Shown piece after piece: positions 8,202 through 15,780 of a stretch of DNA of 64,000 bases; the stretch's first letter is position 1, and each line of letters starts with the position of its first letter. The notes under the pieces are model-generated. The model saw nothing but the letters and a program-made list of their open reading frames with translations. It did no database searches and was not told where the DNA came from. The position numbers and the translations under genes were made by a program. The DNA is from Pseudomaricurvus hydrocarbonicus (GTDB taxonomy: Bacteria; Pseudomonadota; Gammaproteobacteria; Pseudomonadales; Cellvibrionaceae): the NCBI RefSeq assembly GCF_011602365.1, contig NZ_JAAONZ010000007.1:62001-126000 (forward strand), read 5' to 3'.

Positions 8202-8984
8202 TTATTGTGACAAGGCCGCGGCCTCTTCGGCGATGCGCAAAAAACTCGGCGGTTCACCGCCACCATAGACTTCCAGGGCCGCGCCGCTGACGTAAGCGGA
8301 GGTGGGCGAGGCCAGGAACAGACAGGCGTTGGCAATGTCAGCCGGCACGGCCATACGCCCCATCGGTAACGCTTGTTCCAGCATCTGCATGCCTCTCTGA
8401 CCGCCGTAGTGTTCTTCCGAGGCTTCGGTGCGAATCAGGCCGGCGATGATGCTGTTGACCCGCACTTTATCCAGACCCCACTCCTGCGCCAGTGAGCGGC
8501 TGACGTTAATCAGTCCGGCTTTGGCGGCACCGTAGGCGGCGGTACCCGGTGACGGTCGCTCGCCGGAGACACTGGCAATGTTAATGATGCTGCCGCCCTC
8601 GGCATTGCGCAGCATGACGGCGTGGGCCTGCTGGGCAAAGATCATCGGTGCAATCAGGTTCAGGCGGATGATGGATTCGGTCAATTTGTAAGGCGCGTCG
8701 GCGGCGGCAATCGGGGGGCTGCCACCGGCGTTATTGATCAGCACATCGAGTCGACCGCTGGTTTCCATAACGCTGTCGATCAGGCGCTGGGTGTCTTCGG
8801 GCTTGCGCACATCGGCTGCGATGAAGCGGGCGCAGTTGCCGTTCACCTCGGGCGTCTGCTCGGGAGGGCGACGCCCGCAAATAGTGACCTGGGCACCGGC
8901 GGCCAGAAACGCCTCGCTGATGCCGAGACCGACGCCTTTACCGCCACCGGTGACGATGACACTTTTGCCGTTAAAACTGTTCAT
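8202..8984 (-). CDS. SDR family oxidoreductase
   Basis: A 260-residue classical short-chain dehydrogenase: TGGGKGVGLG cofactor loop near residues 11-20, NNAGG, a serine in NIASVSGE and the YGAAK active site. It ends with a normal EVYGGGEPP tail extended by a short alanine-rich helix. The start MNSFNGKSVIVTGGG places the cofactor strand at the usual distance; 23 earlier in-frame codons were left out. It is transcribed toward the DUF1214 operon but separated by 164 bases. The opposite neighbour is the KshA-like gene, reading away. Probable steroid or steroid-acid alcohol dehydrogenase, without a precise substrate. Confidence 0.85.
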   Translation of the reverse strand: MNSFNGKSVIVTGGGKGVGLGISEAFLAAGAQVTICGRRPPEQTPEVNGNCARFIAADVRKPEDTQRLIDSVMETSGRLDVLINNAGGSPPIAAADAPYKLTESIIRLNLIAPMIFAQQAHAVMLRNAEGGSIINIASVSGERPSPGTAAYGAAKAGLINVSRSLAQEWGLDKVRVNSIIAGLIRTEASEEHYGGQRGMQMLEQALPMGRMAVPADIANACLFLASPTSAYVSGAALEVYGGGEPPSFLRIAEEAAALSQ

Positions 8985-9234
8985 AAGCGGTTTGAACTTC
9001 CTGCTGGTTACGCAATTCGTTTTGAGTATCGCAACTCTGTTTCCGGCAAACAATCGACACTGACAGAAATAGCGCCGATTTTGCGGGTTTCTACTCCGTA
9101 CAGACTAGGCGCGGGGACAGGGTACGCTCATCGGCTGCGCTGGCACTTGTGTACGTTGGCGAAGGGCTAATTGGAGCATCCGCTATCAGATCTTTACAGA
9201 CCAATTCAGTCTAGCGGTGGGGCCGGCGCATTTC

Positions 9235-9252
9235 GTAGTCCTCTTGGACGAG
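9235..9252. promoter_or_regulatory. Operator-like palindrome before KshA-like gene
   Basis: GTAGTCC-TCTT-GGACGAG has perfect GTCC/GGAC inner arms and matches ATCGTCC-N4-GGACGAT at 11 of 14 arm bases. It lies 63 bases before the start codon, exactly the distance of the KstD-upstream copy. Probable binding site of the LuxR-type regulator encoded at 13445-14587 (inference). Confidence 0.5.
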
Positions 9253-9314
9253 GAGAAGGGCAGGCTTGCCGTGGATAATCCTTACATATTGTGTGGAATA
9301 CTGGATGATTCACT

Positions 9315-10319
9315 ATGACAGCAGCATTGACCATCGCCACTGACAAACCGCGTTTCGCGCGCGGCTGGCACGTAATCGGGACGGGTTGGGATTTCCCTCA
9401 GGGAGAGGCCAAAAGTTTTTCCTACTTTGGAACCAAAATCGTCGCCTACCGCGGAGAGGACAACCACGTCTATGTGCTGGATGGCTACTGCCCGCACATG
9501 GGCGCGGATCTGGGCAAAGGCAAGGTGGTGGCCAACTCTATCCAGTGTCCGTTCCACCATTGGCAGTGGGGGTGCGATGGCGCCTGTGAGGATATTCCTT
9601 ACGCCAAGGTGGTGCCGCCCACCGCCAAAATCAAAGCCTGGCCGGTGTGTGAACGCAACAACCTGGTGTTTGTCTGGCACGATCCGGAAAACAACCTGCC
9701 CTATTATGAAATTCCTGAAATGCAGGAGTGCAGCAGCGACGAATGGCTGCCCTGGGTGGTGGACACCATTCACATTCCGGTACACCCAAGAGAGCTGGTG
9801 GATAACGTCGCCGACAAGGCCCACTTCGGGCCGGTGCATGGCGCCCCCTGGCATCATTTTGAAAATCAGTTTATCGATCACATGGCAGTGCAGATCATGG
9901 AGGCCAGAAGCGAGCGGCTGGGGAAAGACCTGTTGAAAACCACCGCCACTTATTACGGACCGTCCTATCAGATCACAGTGATGGAGGGGGATGTTGAGAG
10001 CCGGCTGTTGAATTGCCACGCGCCCATTGACGGCAACAGCTTTGATTTGCGCTTTGGGGTGATGGTGAAAAAAATCCCTGGCAAGAGCGACGAGGAAATG
10101 CGGGAAATCGCCAACGCCTATGTGGCCAAGGCGCAAGAGGCTTTTTACGAAGACGTGGAAATCTGGCGCCATAAAACGTTTTTGGAACAGCCATTACTGT
10201 GCCATGCCGATGGCCATGTGATGAAACTGCGCAAATGGTACACGCAGTTTTACACCGACGTGGCGGACCTGCCAGAGGCACAGCGCCCTCAAACCTATCT
10301 CGAGGCCTACGCCTCCTGA
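9315..10319 (+). CDS. kshA: 3-ketosteroid 9alpha-hydroxylase oxygenase (KshA-like)
   Basis: A 334-residue Rieske non-heme iron oxygenase. Rieske ligands are Cys59, His61, Cys78 and His81 (CPHMG...CPFHH). The mononuclear iron motif is in ELVDNVADKAHFGPVHGAP (D..D..H....H pattern). The segments RFARGWHVIG, VLDGYCPHMGADLGKG and DIPYAKVVPP closely follow KshA of Rhodococcus as I recall it. KshA inserts the 9alpha-hydroxyl that, with the delta1 double bond made by KstD, opens steroid ring B. It needs a ferredoxin reductase (KshB), and none is encoded in this window. KSI, HSD and KstD-like neighbours support the steroid call. A good terminator follows. Confidence 0.88.
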   Translation: MTAALTIATDKPRFARGWHVIGTGWDFPQGEAKSFSYFGTKIVAYRGEDNHVYVLDGYCPHMGADLGKGKVVANSIQCPFHHWQWGCDGACEDIPYAKVVPPTAKIKAWPVCERNNLVFVWHDPENNLPYYEIPEMQECSSDEWLPWVVDTIHIPVHPRELVDNVADKAHFGPVHGAPWHHFENQFIDHMAVQIMEARSERLGKDLLKTTATYYGPSYQITVMEGDVESRLLNCHAPIDGNSFDLRFGVMVKKIPGKSDEEMREIANAYVAKAQEAFYEDVEIWRHKTFLEQPLLCHADGHVMKLRKWYTQFYTDVADLPEAQRPQTYLEAYAS

Positions 10320-10337
10320 TCCGTAAACACTTGATCA

Positions 10338-10379
10338 AAGACAGGGCGGCTTCACCGAAGCGGCCCTGTCTTTATTTTT
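10338..10379 (+). terminator. Rho-independent terminator after KshA-like gene
   Basis: A long stem of AGACAGGGC...GCCCTGTCT with one internal mismatch, a short loop and a following TTTATTTTT tract. It separates the oxygenase from the ketosteroid isomerase gene. Confidence 0.85.
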
Positions 10380-10431
10380 GGGCGACGATCTTGTCACCTT
10401 TAATTTTTTTTGCAATGAAGAGGAAAAAATC

Positions 10432-10803
10432 ATGCTGACTCATCAAGCTGCTGAGCACATTGTGGATACCTATATGCGCTGTTTGAGTGAAGGGGATCTG
10501 GAGGGGATTATGGCGCTCTATGCCGACGACGCCACGGTTGAAGATCCGGTTGGCAGTGGGGTGCTGGCGGGTAAAGCGGCGATCCGTGAGTTTTATGGTC
10601 ACACTGTGGCCATGGACATTACGGCTGAGCGGACCGGCGCGGTTCGCTGTGCGGCCAACGAAATGGTGTTTCCGTTTTTGGTGCATGCCCGCACTGCGGA
10701 TATGGCCATCACTTACGAAATCATCGATCACTTTGTTGTCGACGGTGAGGGGCGGGTGGTGTCGATGCGGGCATTCTGGAGTGAAGCCAATATACGTCAT
10801 TAG
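10432..10803 (+). CDS. ksi: Steroid delta5-delta4 isomerase (ketosteroid isomerase)
   Basis: A 123-residue protein that should move the C5-C6 double bond of 3-keto-5-ene steroids to C4-C5. It fits the small KSI family in length and motif order: YADDATVEDPVG near residues 30-41 and YEIIDHF near 95-101. With the start at MLTHQAAE, preceded by GAAGAGG, the catalytic residues fall at Tyr14, Asp38 and Asp99, the same numbers as in the Comamonas testosteroni enzyme, which also supports this start. Eighteen upstream in-frame codons are excluded because they overlap the ribosome-binding region. It lies between KshA-like and Baeyer-Villiger monooxygenase genes and is the clearest steroid marker in the window. 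Confidence 0.93.
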   Translation: MLTHQAAEHIVDTYMRCLSEGDLEGIMALYADDATVEDPVGSGVLAGKAAIREFYGHTVAMDITAERTGAVRCAANEMVFPFLVHARTADMAITYEIIDHFVVDGEGRVVSMRAFWSEANIRH

Positions 10804-11028
10804 CGCCCTCGGAACTGTTTATTAGCGCTTACCGAGCGGCAAGGTGTGAGCGCCATTCCCACACAGGAGGGTGGTCGTGAACTTTGGCAAAGGACTGTCG
10901 AAAGCCACGTAAAAATGCCTAGTCTATACGCAGGATGCTTCAGGACCGACCACTGCTTAGATTAAAGCCTGGATAAAAAATCATACCAGACCTGAATAAG
11001 TTATCGCGATACGGAGTAGATATAGGCT

Positions 11029-12495
11029 ATGAGCAAAGAATCACAAGGGCGCGAGTTGCGCTTTGTCATTATTGGTGCCGGTATGGCTGGCATTTTAAGT
11101 GCAATCAAACTGCGCGAAGCGGGTTTTCAGAATGTGACGATCTATGAAAAGGCCGCCAGGATCGGCGGTACCTGGCGTGAGAACACCTACCCGGGACTGA
11201 CCTGTGACGTGCCTTCTCACTCCTACACCTACTCCTTTGCCCCCAATCCGGACTGGAGTCAGATTATGCCCCCGGGTGGCGAAATTCAGCGCTACTTTGA
11301 GGGCATTGTTGCCGACTACCGGGTGGACAACATTGCGTTCAACCAGGAAGTGATTCGCTGTGAGTTTGACGGTGATCGGTGGCAGTTGGAAACCGCGGCG
11401 GGCATCAAGGACAGCGCTGATTTTGTCATTGCCGCCACCGGTGTGTTGCACCATCCACGCTGGCCGGACATTAAAGGCGCCGACAGTTTTGCCGGCGCTC
11501 TGTTTCACAGTGCCCAGTGGGACCATGCGGTGCCTTTGGAGGGCAAACGCATCGGCATTATTGGCAACGGTTCCACCGGTGTGCAAATTGTGTCTGAACT
11601 GGCACCGCGAGCAGCGAAACTGTGTCACTTCCAGCGCACGCCGCAGTGGATCATGCCGATTGAAAACCGACCTTTCACCAATGAGGAAAAGCAGGCCTTG
11701 CGCAGCGATCCGGCCTTGTTGCACCAGGTCCAGAATGACCCCACCCTGAATGCCAGTATTGAGCGTTTCAGCGAGGCCATTGTCGACCCGGACTCCGACG
11801 CGATGCATGAGATTGAAACGCTGGTGATTGGCAATCTGGATAACAGCGTCAGCGATCCGGTGTTGCGGGAAAAACTGCGTCCCGACTACCGCGTGGCCTG
11901 TAAGCGCTTGATTTTTTCGACCGATTATTATGAAAAAGTTCAGCACCCCAACGCCGAGTTGGTGGTAGAGGGAATCGAGTGCATTGAGCCAGCCGGGGTG
12001 CGCACCAAGGACGGTCGTTTGATTGAGCTGGACGTGATCGTGTTTGCGACAGGGTTTCACGCTGATCAATTTATGCGGCCCATGAATGTGACCGGGCGCA
12101 ATGGCACGCTATTGAATGAGGTCTGGACGCCTAAGCCTACCGCTTACATGGCCATCTCCATTCCGGAATTTCCCAACCTGTTTATGCTCAATGGGCCCAA
12201 CGGCCCGGTGGGTAATTTCTCCCTGATCGAGATTGCCGAACAGCAGTGGCATTACATCAGCCAGTTGATCGACAAGGTCGCGTCCGGTGAATGTCGTCAT
12301 ATTGCGGCGACCCGTGAAGCGCTGGAAGCGTTCGACAAGGCGCGTATCAGTGCGGCCAAAACTACGGTGTTCGGCAGCGGTTGTCAGAGTTGGTATCTGG
12401 ACGCCGAAGGGGTGCCGGCCACCTGGCCCTGGTCGCGCGCGCGCTTTGCAGAAGAAATGCAGGCACCGAAGCTGGACGCGTTTGAAATGCTCTGA
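11029..12495 (+). CDS. Flavin-dependent Baeyer-Villiger monooxygenase
   Basis: A 488-residue FAD/NADPH monooxygenase. The N-terminal FAD fold is IIGAGMAGILSA, a second nucleotide fold is IIGNGSTGVQIV, and between them the Baeyer-Villiger fingerprint F-x-G-x3-H-x3-W-D is intact at Phe154-His160-Trp164. The enzyme would insert one oxygen next to a ketone, making an ester or lactone. The family includes steroid and cyclic-ketone monooxygenases. At 488 residues it is on the short side of the BVMO range. It stands alone between KSI and an HSD-like SDR with gaps of over 160 bases on each side, so it may be transcribed alone. A 17-ketosteroid or side-chain ketone substrate is possible, not shown. 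Confidence 0.88.
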   Translation: MSKESQGRELRFVIIGAGMAGILSAIKLREAGFQNVTIYEKAARIGGTWRENTYPGLTCDVPSHSYTYSFAPNPDWSQIMPPGGEIQRYFEGIVADYRVDNIAFNQEVIRCEFDGDRWQLETAAGIKDSADFVIAATGVLHHPRWPDIKGADSFAGALFHSAQWDHAVPLEGKRIGIIGNGSTGVQIVSELAPRAAKLCHFQRTPQWIMPIENRPFTNEEKQALRSDPALLHQVQNDPTLNASIERFSEAIVDPDSDAMHEIETLVIGNLDNSVSDPVLREKLRPDYRVACKRLIFSTDYYEKVQHPNAELVVEGIECIEPAGVRTKDGRLIELDVIVFATGFHADQFMRPMNVTGRNGTLLNEVWTPKPTAYMAISIPEFPNLFMLNGPNGPVGNFSLIEIAEQQWHYISQLIDKVASGECRHIAATREALEAFDKARISAAKTTVFGSGCQSWYLDAEGVPATWPWSRARFAEEMQAPKLDAFEML

Positions 12496-12551
12496 ATCGT
12501 ATCGCTATCGCGTCGACTTTTAGCTCAAACAAACCCTTTTTTTAATCAGTG

Positions 12552-12583
12552 CTTTAGTCCAAACAGTTCTTTAGTCCAAACAG
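12552..12583. repeat. Direct repeat CTTTAGTCCAAACAG, two copies
   Basis: Two identical 15-base units start at 12552 and 12569, a 17-base period, in the leader of the HSD-like gene. Each contains TAGTCC, the half-site of the island palindrome. Possible tandem regulator site. Confidence 0.55.
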
Positions 12584-12659
12584 AGGACGCCCCGCAACCT
12601 GAGCCCGTTTAGGGTAAGGGCTGGGGCATCCCAAAATAACCATTATCAGAGAAAACGTT

Positions 12660-13430
12660 ATGACAAATCGAGTTGCTGGAAAAGTGGCCATCGTCACCGG
12701 GGCCAGTCGTGGCGTCGGTCGCGCCGATGCCGAGTTGCTGAGCCGTGAAGGCGCCACGGTGATTCTGACCGATGTGAATGCCGAAGCGGGTCAGCAGGCG
12801 GCCGCAGACATTGGCGGCAATGCCCGCTTTATCACCCAGGACGTCAGTGACGAGGCCGGCTGGCAGGCGTTGATTGACATGGTGGAACAGGAATACGGTC
12901 GCCTGGATATCCTGGTCAACAACGCCGCCATTTTGAAAATGGCCGACATCAAGGCAGAAACCCTGGAAGGCTGGCGTCGCATCCATACCGTCAACACCGA
13001 GAGTATTTTCCTGGCAATCAAGTACGCCCTGCCGTTGATGGAAAAATCCGGCGGAGGCTCGATTATCAATATGTCCTCGTCGTCGGCGCTGGTAGGTATG
13101 CCGCAGTTTGCCGCTTATTCGAGCAGCAAAGCTGCGGTGCGTGGTCTGACGCAAAGTGTGGCGGTATATTGCCACAAGGCGGGCAACAAGGTGCGCTGCA
13201 ACACCGTTCATCCTGATGGCATTGCCACACCCATGGTCGCGGAGCTCGCTGCAGCGGCCAGTAGCCCGATCATGGATGAAGCCAAGGGGCAGGTGGCGGC
13301 CAGCTATACTTGTCTGCCGGAAGACGTGGCCAATACGATCCTGTTTTTGGCCTCCGACGAATCCCGTCACATCAACGGCGCGGCGATTCGGTTGGACAAT
13401 TCCTCCACCATCACCCCGCCGTATCTGTAA
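12660..13430 (+). CDS. 3beta/17beta-hydroxysteroid dehydrogenase-like SDR
   Basis: A 256-residue SDR with TGASRGVG, NNAAI, INMSSSSAL and YSSSK active-site elements. The stretches TVNTESIF, TVHPDGIATPM, FLASDES and the C-terminal LDNSS closely parallel the 3beta/17beta-HSD of Comamonas testosteroni as I remember it (NTESVF, SIHPDGIYTPM, FLASDES, DNS). It would oxidise 3beta- or 17beta-hydroxyl groups with NAD, producing the ketone that KSI and the ketosteroid dehydrogenases use. The C-terminus lacks the normal DGG and has DNSS instead, also as in that enzyme. It is preceded by two direct repeats. The call is firm at subfamily level; positional specificity is open. Confidence 0.85.
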   Translation: MTNRVAGKVAIVTGASRGVGRADAELLSREGATVILTDVNAEAGQQAAADIGGNARFITQDVSDEAGWQALIDMVEQEYGRLDILVNNAAILKMADIKAETLEGWRRIHTVNTESIFLAIKYALPLMEKSGGGSIINMSSSSALVGMPQFAAYSSSKAAVRGLTQSVAVYCHKAGNKVRCNTVHPDGIATPMVAELAAAASSPIMDEAKGQVAASYTCLPEDVANTILFLASDESRHINGAAIRLDNSSTITPPYL

Positions 13431-13444
13431 CCGGTATTTGTGGC

Positions 13445-14587
13445 TCAGGGCATGGACGCCAGACTTTTCAGCACCAGACTCACCAGCATGGATTGCTGGG
13501 TGACGCCGGTTTTTGAAAAGATGGCTCGCAAATGCGCCCGCGCGGTGTTGCGGGCCATGTTCATCCCCGATGCCACTTCATCCAGCGTGTGGCCCTGGGT
13601 CAACATAATCGCCACTGAAGCTTCGGTCACGGTCAGTTGATACAGTTTCATCAGCAGCCGCAGGTTGATTTCACCGGTTTGATCCGGTGCGTAAATAAAC
13701 ACACTCAGGTGAGGGGATCCGCGGGTATCGATCATTGGATCGAAGGGCAGCGGTTTGATCACCATTTCGTAATCGGGCTTGCCGGAGGGGCGCGGTACTG
13801 CCAGCGCGTTAATGCTAACTGGCTTGTCTTCGCGTTGCTGTTGCAGTGCTTCATGAATGTATGTCTTGAGTTTCTGGTTGAGGTCGGGGTTTTTCAAGTA
13901 CAGGCGGTTGTGCAGCTGACTTAAGCCGTCTTTTTCACTCAGGCGACGATCCGCCACAGCGGTGGTGCGCACGATAGCGCCGGTTTCATCCAGCATGACC
14001 ACACCGATGGATTTGCCGGACACGGAGCTGGCCCACATTTGCCGCTCGCTGTCGAGACGGATCAGTTTTTCGCCGTAGGCCACCGCCCGCTGAATGTGTT
14101 CGGCCAGCATGGTCAGAAAGTCACATTCCTCTGCGGTGAAGGGACCCTGTTGCTGTGAACGGGTAAAGCGCACGGAAAACCGCTGCTTGTTGTCGTATTC
14201 CAGATCCAGACCTGCCGAGTAATAGATATCAATCGGCTTCATGCCCAGCTGGAAGAGCTCACTGGCTTCCAGTGTGGCGCGGTCAATCACGTCTTCAATT
14301 AACACCACTTTACCCACGGGAAGATTCACCAGCGGATCGCTGGTGTAATAGCCTTGGGTATAAAGGTTGGCGGGATTTTCAGGAGTGACGGAATCGATCC
14401 GCTGGTTACTGGAGATCATCAGGCCGCCATCGTTGTGGGTTGGCGAGCGCAGGAAGAGAAAGCTGGCATTGAGATTCAGAATCTCATCAAGCTTGGCCAG
14501 ACAACTGAACCAGGGGGAGGCTTCAAAAGCGCCTTTGTACAGTAGGTTCAACAGCTGATTGTACGCTTGGATTGACAGGTTTTGCAT
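13445..14587 (-). CDS. LuxR-type transcriptional regulator
   Basis: A 380-residue protein with a long N-terminal sensory part and a C-terminal LuxR helix-turn-helix: LTVTEASVAIMLTQGHTLDEVA then NTARAHLRAIFSKTGVTQQS, close to the standard LuxR recognition region. The N-terminal part has GAF-like features (DFLTMLAEHIQRAVAYGEKL) but no CheY phospho-site. Size and order resemble TeiR, the steroid-responsive LuxR regulator of Comamonas testosteroni, as I recall; that comparison is unverified. It lies 47 bases after the alpha/beta-hydrolase gene on the same strand, so the two likely share a promoter carrying the ATCGTCC-N4-GGACGAT palindrome, which would make it autoregulated. Best candidate for the activator of the steroid genes. 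Confidence 0.85.
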   Translation of the reverse strand: MQNLSIQAYNQLLNLLYKGAFEASPWFSCLAKLDEILNLNASFLFLRSPTHNDGGLMISSNQRIDSVTPENPANLYTQGYYTSDPLVNLPVGKVVLIEDVIDRATLEASELFQLGMKPIDIYYSAGLDLEYDNKQRFSVRFTRSQQQGPFTAEECDFLTMLAEHIQRAVAYGEKLIRLDSERQMWASSVSGKSIGVVMLDETGAIVRTTAVADRRLSEKDGLSQLHNRLYLKNPDLNQKLKTYIHEALQQQREDKPVSINALAVPRPSGKPDYEMVIKPLPFDPMIDTRGSPHLSVFIYAPDQTGEINLRLLMKLYQLTVTEASVAIMLTQGHTLDEVASGMNMARNTARAHLRAIFSKTGVTQQSMLVSLVLKSLASMP

Positions 14588-14634
14588 AGGCTACCGGCTT
14601 CTAAGCGAGGGCGATGTTTTTATAATTACTATCA

Positions 14635-15558
14635 TTATAAACGACACTTTATGGCCCGGAGTATAGCCTTGACCTCCTCTTCGACGCCAGGCATGGACAT
14701 AAAGCCGTGAATCATGCCCGGGACGACCTCACTGCAGACGTTGATGCCGGCCTGTTGCAGGCGCTCGGCAAACGCCAGGCCCTCGTCTTTCAAAGGATCC
14801 AGCTCAGCCATCACCAGCTGGGTGGGCGGCAGGCCGGCCAGGCTGACAGCTTGCAATGGTACGGCACCGGTCTGGCTGGCATCCAGCTGAGCCGGCAGGT
14901 AGTTGTCCCAGTAAAACTGCATCATGCCCCGACTGAGAAAAAAGTCGCCGTTGCCCAGTTCGCGGTAACTGTCGGTATCCTGTTGCGGGGTCAGTGTGGG
15001 GTAAAACAGCATTTGGCCGTCAATCGCGGCGGCCTCCGAGCGCTCCCGACTGAGTAAGCAGACGGCAGCGCACAGGCCGGCACCGGCACTGTCGCCGGCC
15101 AGCAATAGGGGGCAATCAGCGCTGGCTAACTGCTGGCGCTGGGCCGCCGCCCATTGGGTCGCTGCATAGCAGTCTTCGGGGGCGGCGGGAAAGGGGTGTT
15201 CGGGTGCCAGGCGATAGGCGACCGAGAGCACGCTGCTGTTGAGCTCCTGGCACAGATGGCGGCAGAGGCTGTCGTGAGTTTCCAGCGTACCCATGACAAA
15301 GCCGCCACCGTGAAAAAACACGATCAGGCGTTGCGGTTGCGCTTGCGGCAGGTACAGGCGCGCAGCCAGCGGACCTTCGGCGCCCGGTACCTGCAGTTCC
15401 TGCACACCGCCCACCGCCGCTTTGGCCATGGGCAGCGGGGTATCAAAGATCTGCCGCATGGTGTGGATGTCCATGGTTTCGATGGCTGGCATTGGCGTTT
15501 CGGCAAAGCCGGCCAATAAGGCCTGTAACGCCGGGTGCAGCGGGCTGGGTGAGGGCAT
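14635..15558 (-). CDS. Alpha/beta hydrolase (hormone-sensitive lipase family esterase)
   Basis: A 307-residue esterase. The oxyanion-hole motif HGGGF, the nucleophile elbow GDSAGAG with its Ser, an Asp in ELDPLKDEG and a His in PGMIHGFMSM complete the catalytic machinery of the HSL family. It would hydrolyse short-chain esters or lactones. No signal peptide is visible, so it should act in the cytoplasm. A natural role here would be opening the ester or lactone made by the Baeyer-Villiger monooxygenase, or releasing steroid esters; both are inference. It starts 64 bases from the ATCGTCC palindrome and is followed 47 bases later by the LuxR gene. Confidence 0.9.
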   Translation of the reverse strand: MPSPSPLHPALQALLAGFAETPMPAIETMDIHTMRQIFDTPLPMAKAAVGGVQELQVPGAEGPLAARLYLPQAQPQRLIVFFHGGGFVMGTLETHDSLCRHLCQELNSSVLSVAYRLAPEHPFPAAPEDCYAATQWAAAQRQQLASADCPLLLAGDSAGAGLCAAVCLLSRERSEAAAIDGQMLFYPTLTPQQDTDSYRELGNGDFFLSRGMMQFYWDNYLPAQLDASQTGAVPLQAVSLAGLPPTQLVMAELDPLKDEGLAFAERLQQAGINVCSEVVPGMIHGFMSMPGVEEEVKAILRAIKCRL

Positions 15559-15621
15559 TGGGTTCTCTCCTGCAGGATTATCGTTATTACTTTGATTGTA
15601 AGCAGCTTCAGCCGTGGGATT

Positions 15622-15639
15622 ATCGTCCTGATGGACGAT
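15622..15639. promoter_or_regulatory. Perfect palindrome ATCGTCC-N4-GGACGAT
   Basis: Two perfect 7-base arms around TGAT in the divergent promoter region of the hydrolase-LuxR operon and the Kst4D-like gene. Both arms are identical to those at 26338. It lies 64 bases from the hydrolase start and 142 from the flavoprotein start, so the minus-strand operon has the usual geometry. Confidence 0.7.
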
Positions 15640-15780
15640 GAGTTGGTATCGCCATCAGAGCAGAATCGAGCGTTCGTGTGTTAACCGCATGCGCCGGTTT
15701 TACAGTGGTTGCCTCAATGCAGCCTGAAATCATAAGCCCTAAAAAATAATAAGGATGATTCAATTGAATGAGGCCACAGT

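Noticed and set aside
9282-10172. 296-residue frame antisense to the KshA-like gene
   Set aside because: The opposite strand carries an intact Rieske oxygenase; the long antisense frame is a by-product of GC-rich codon use.
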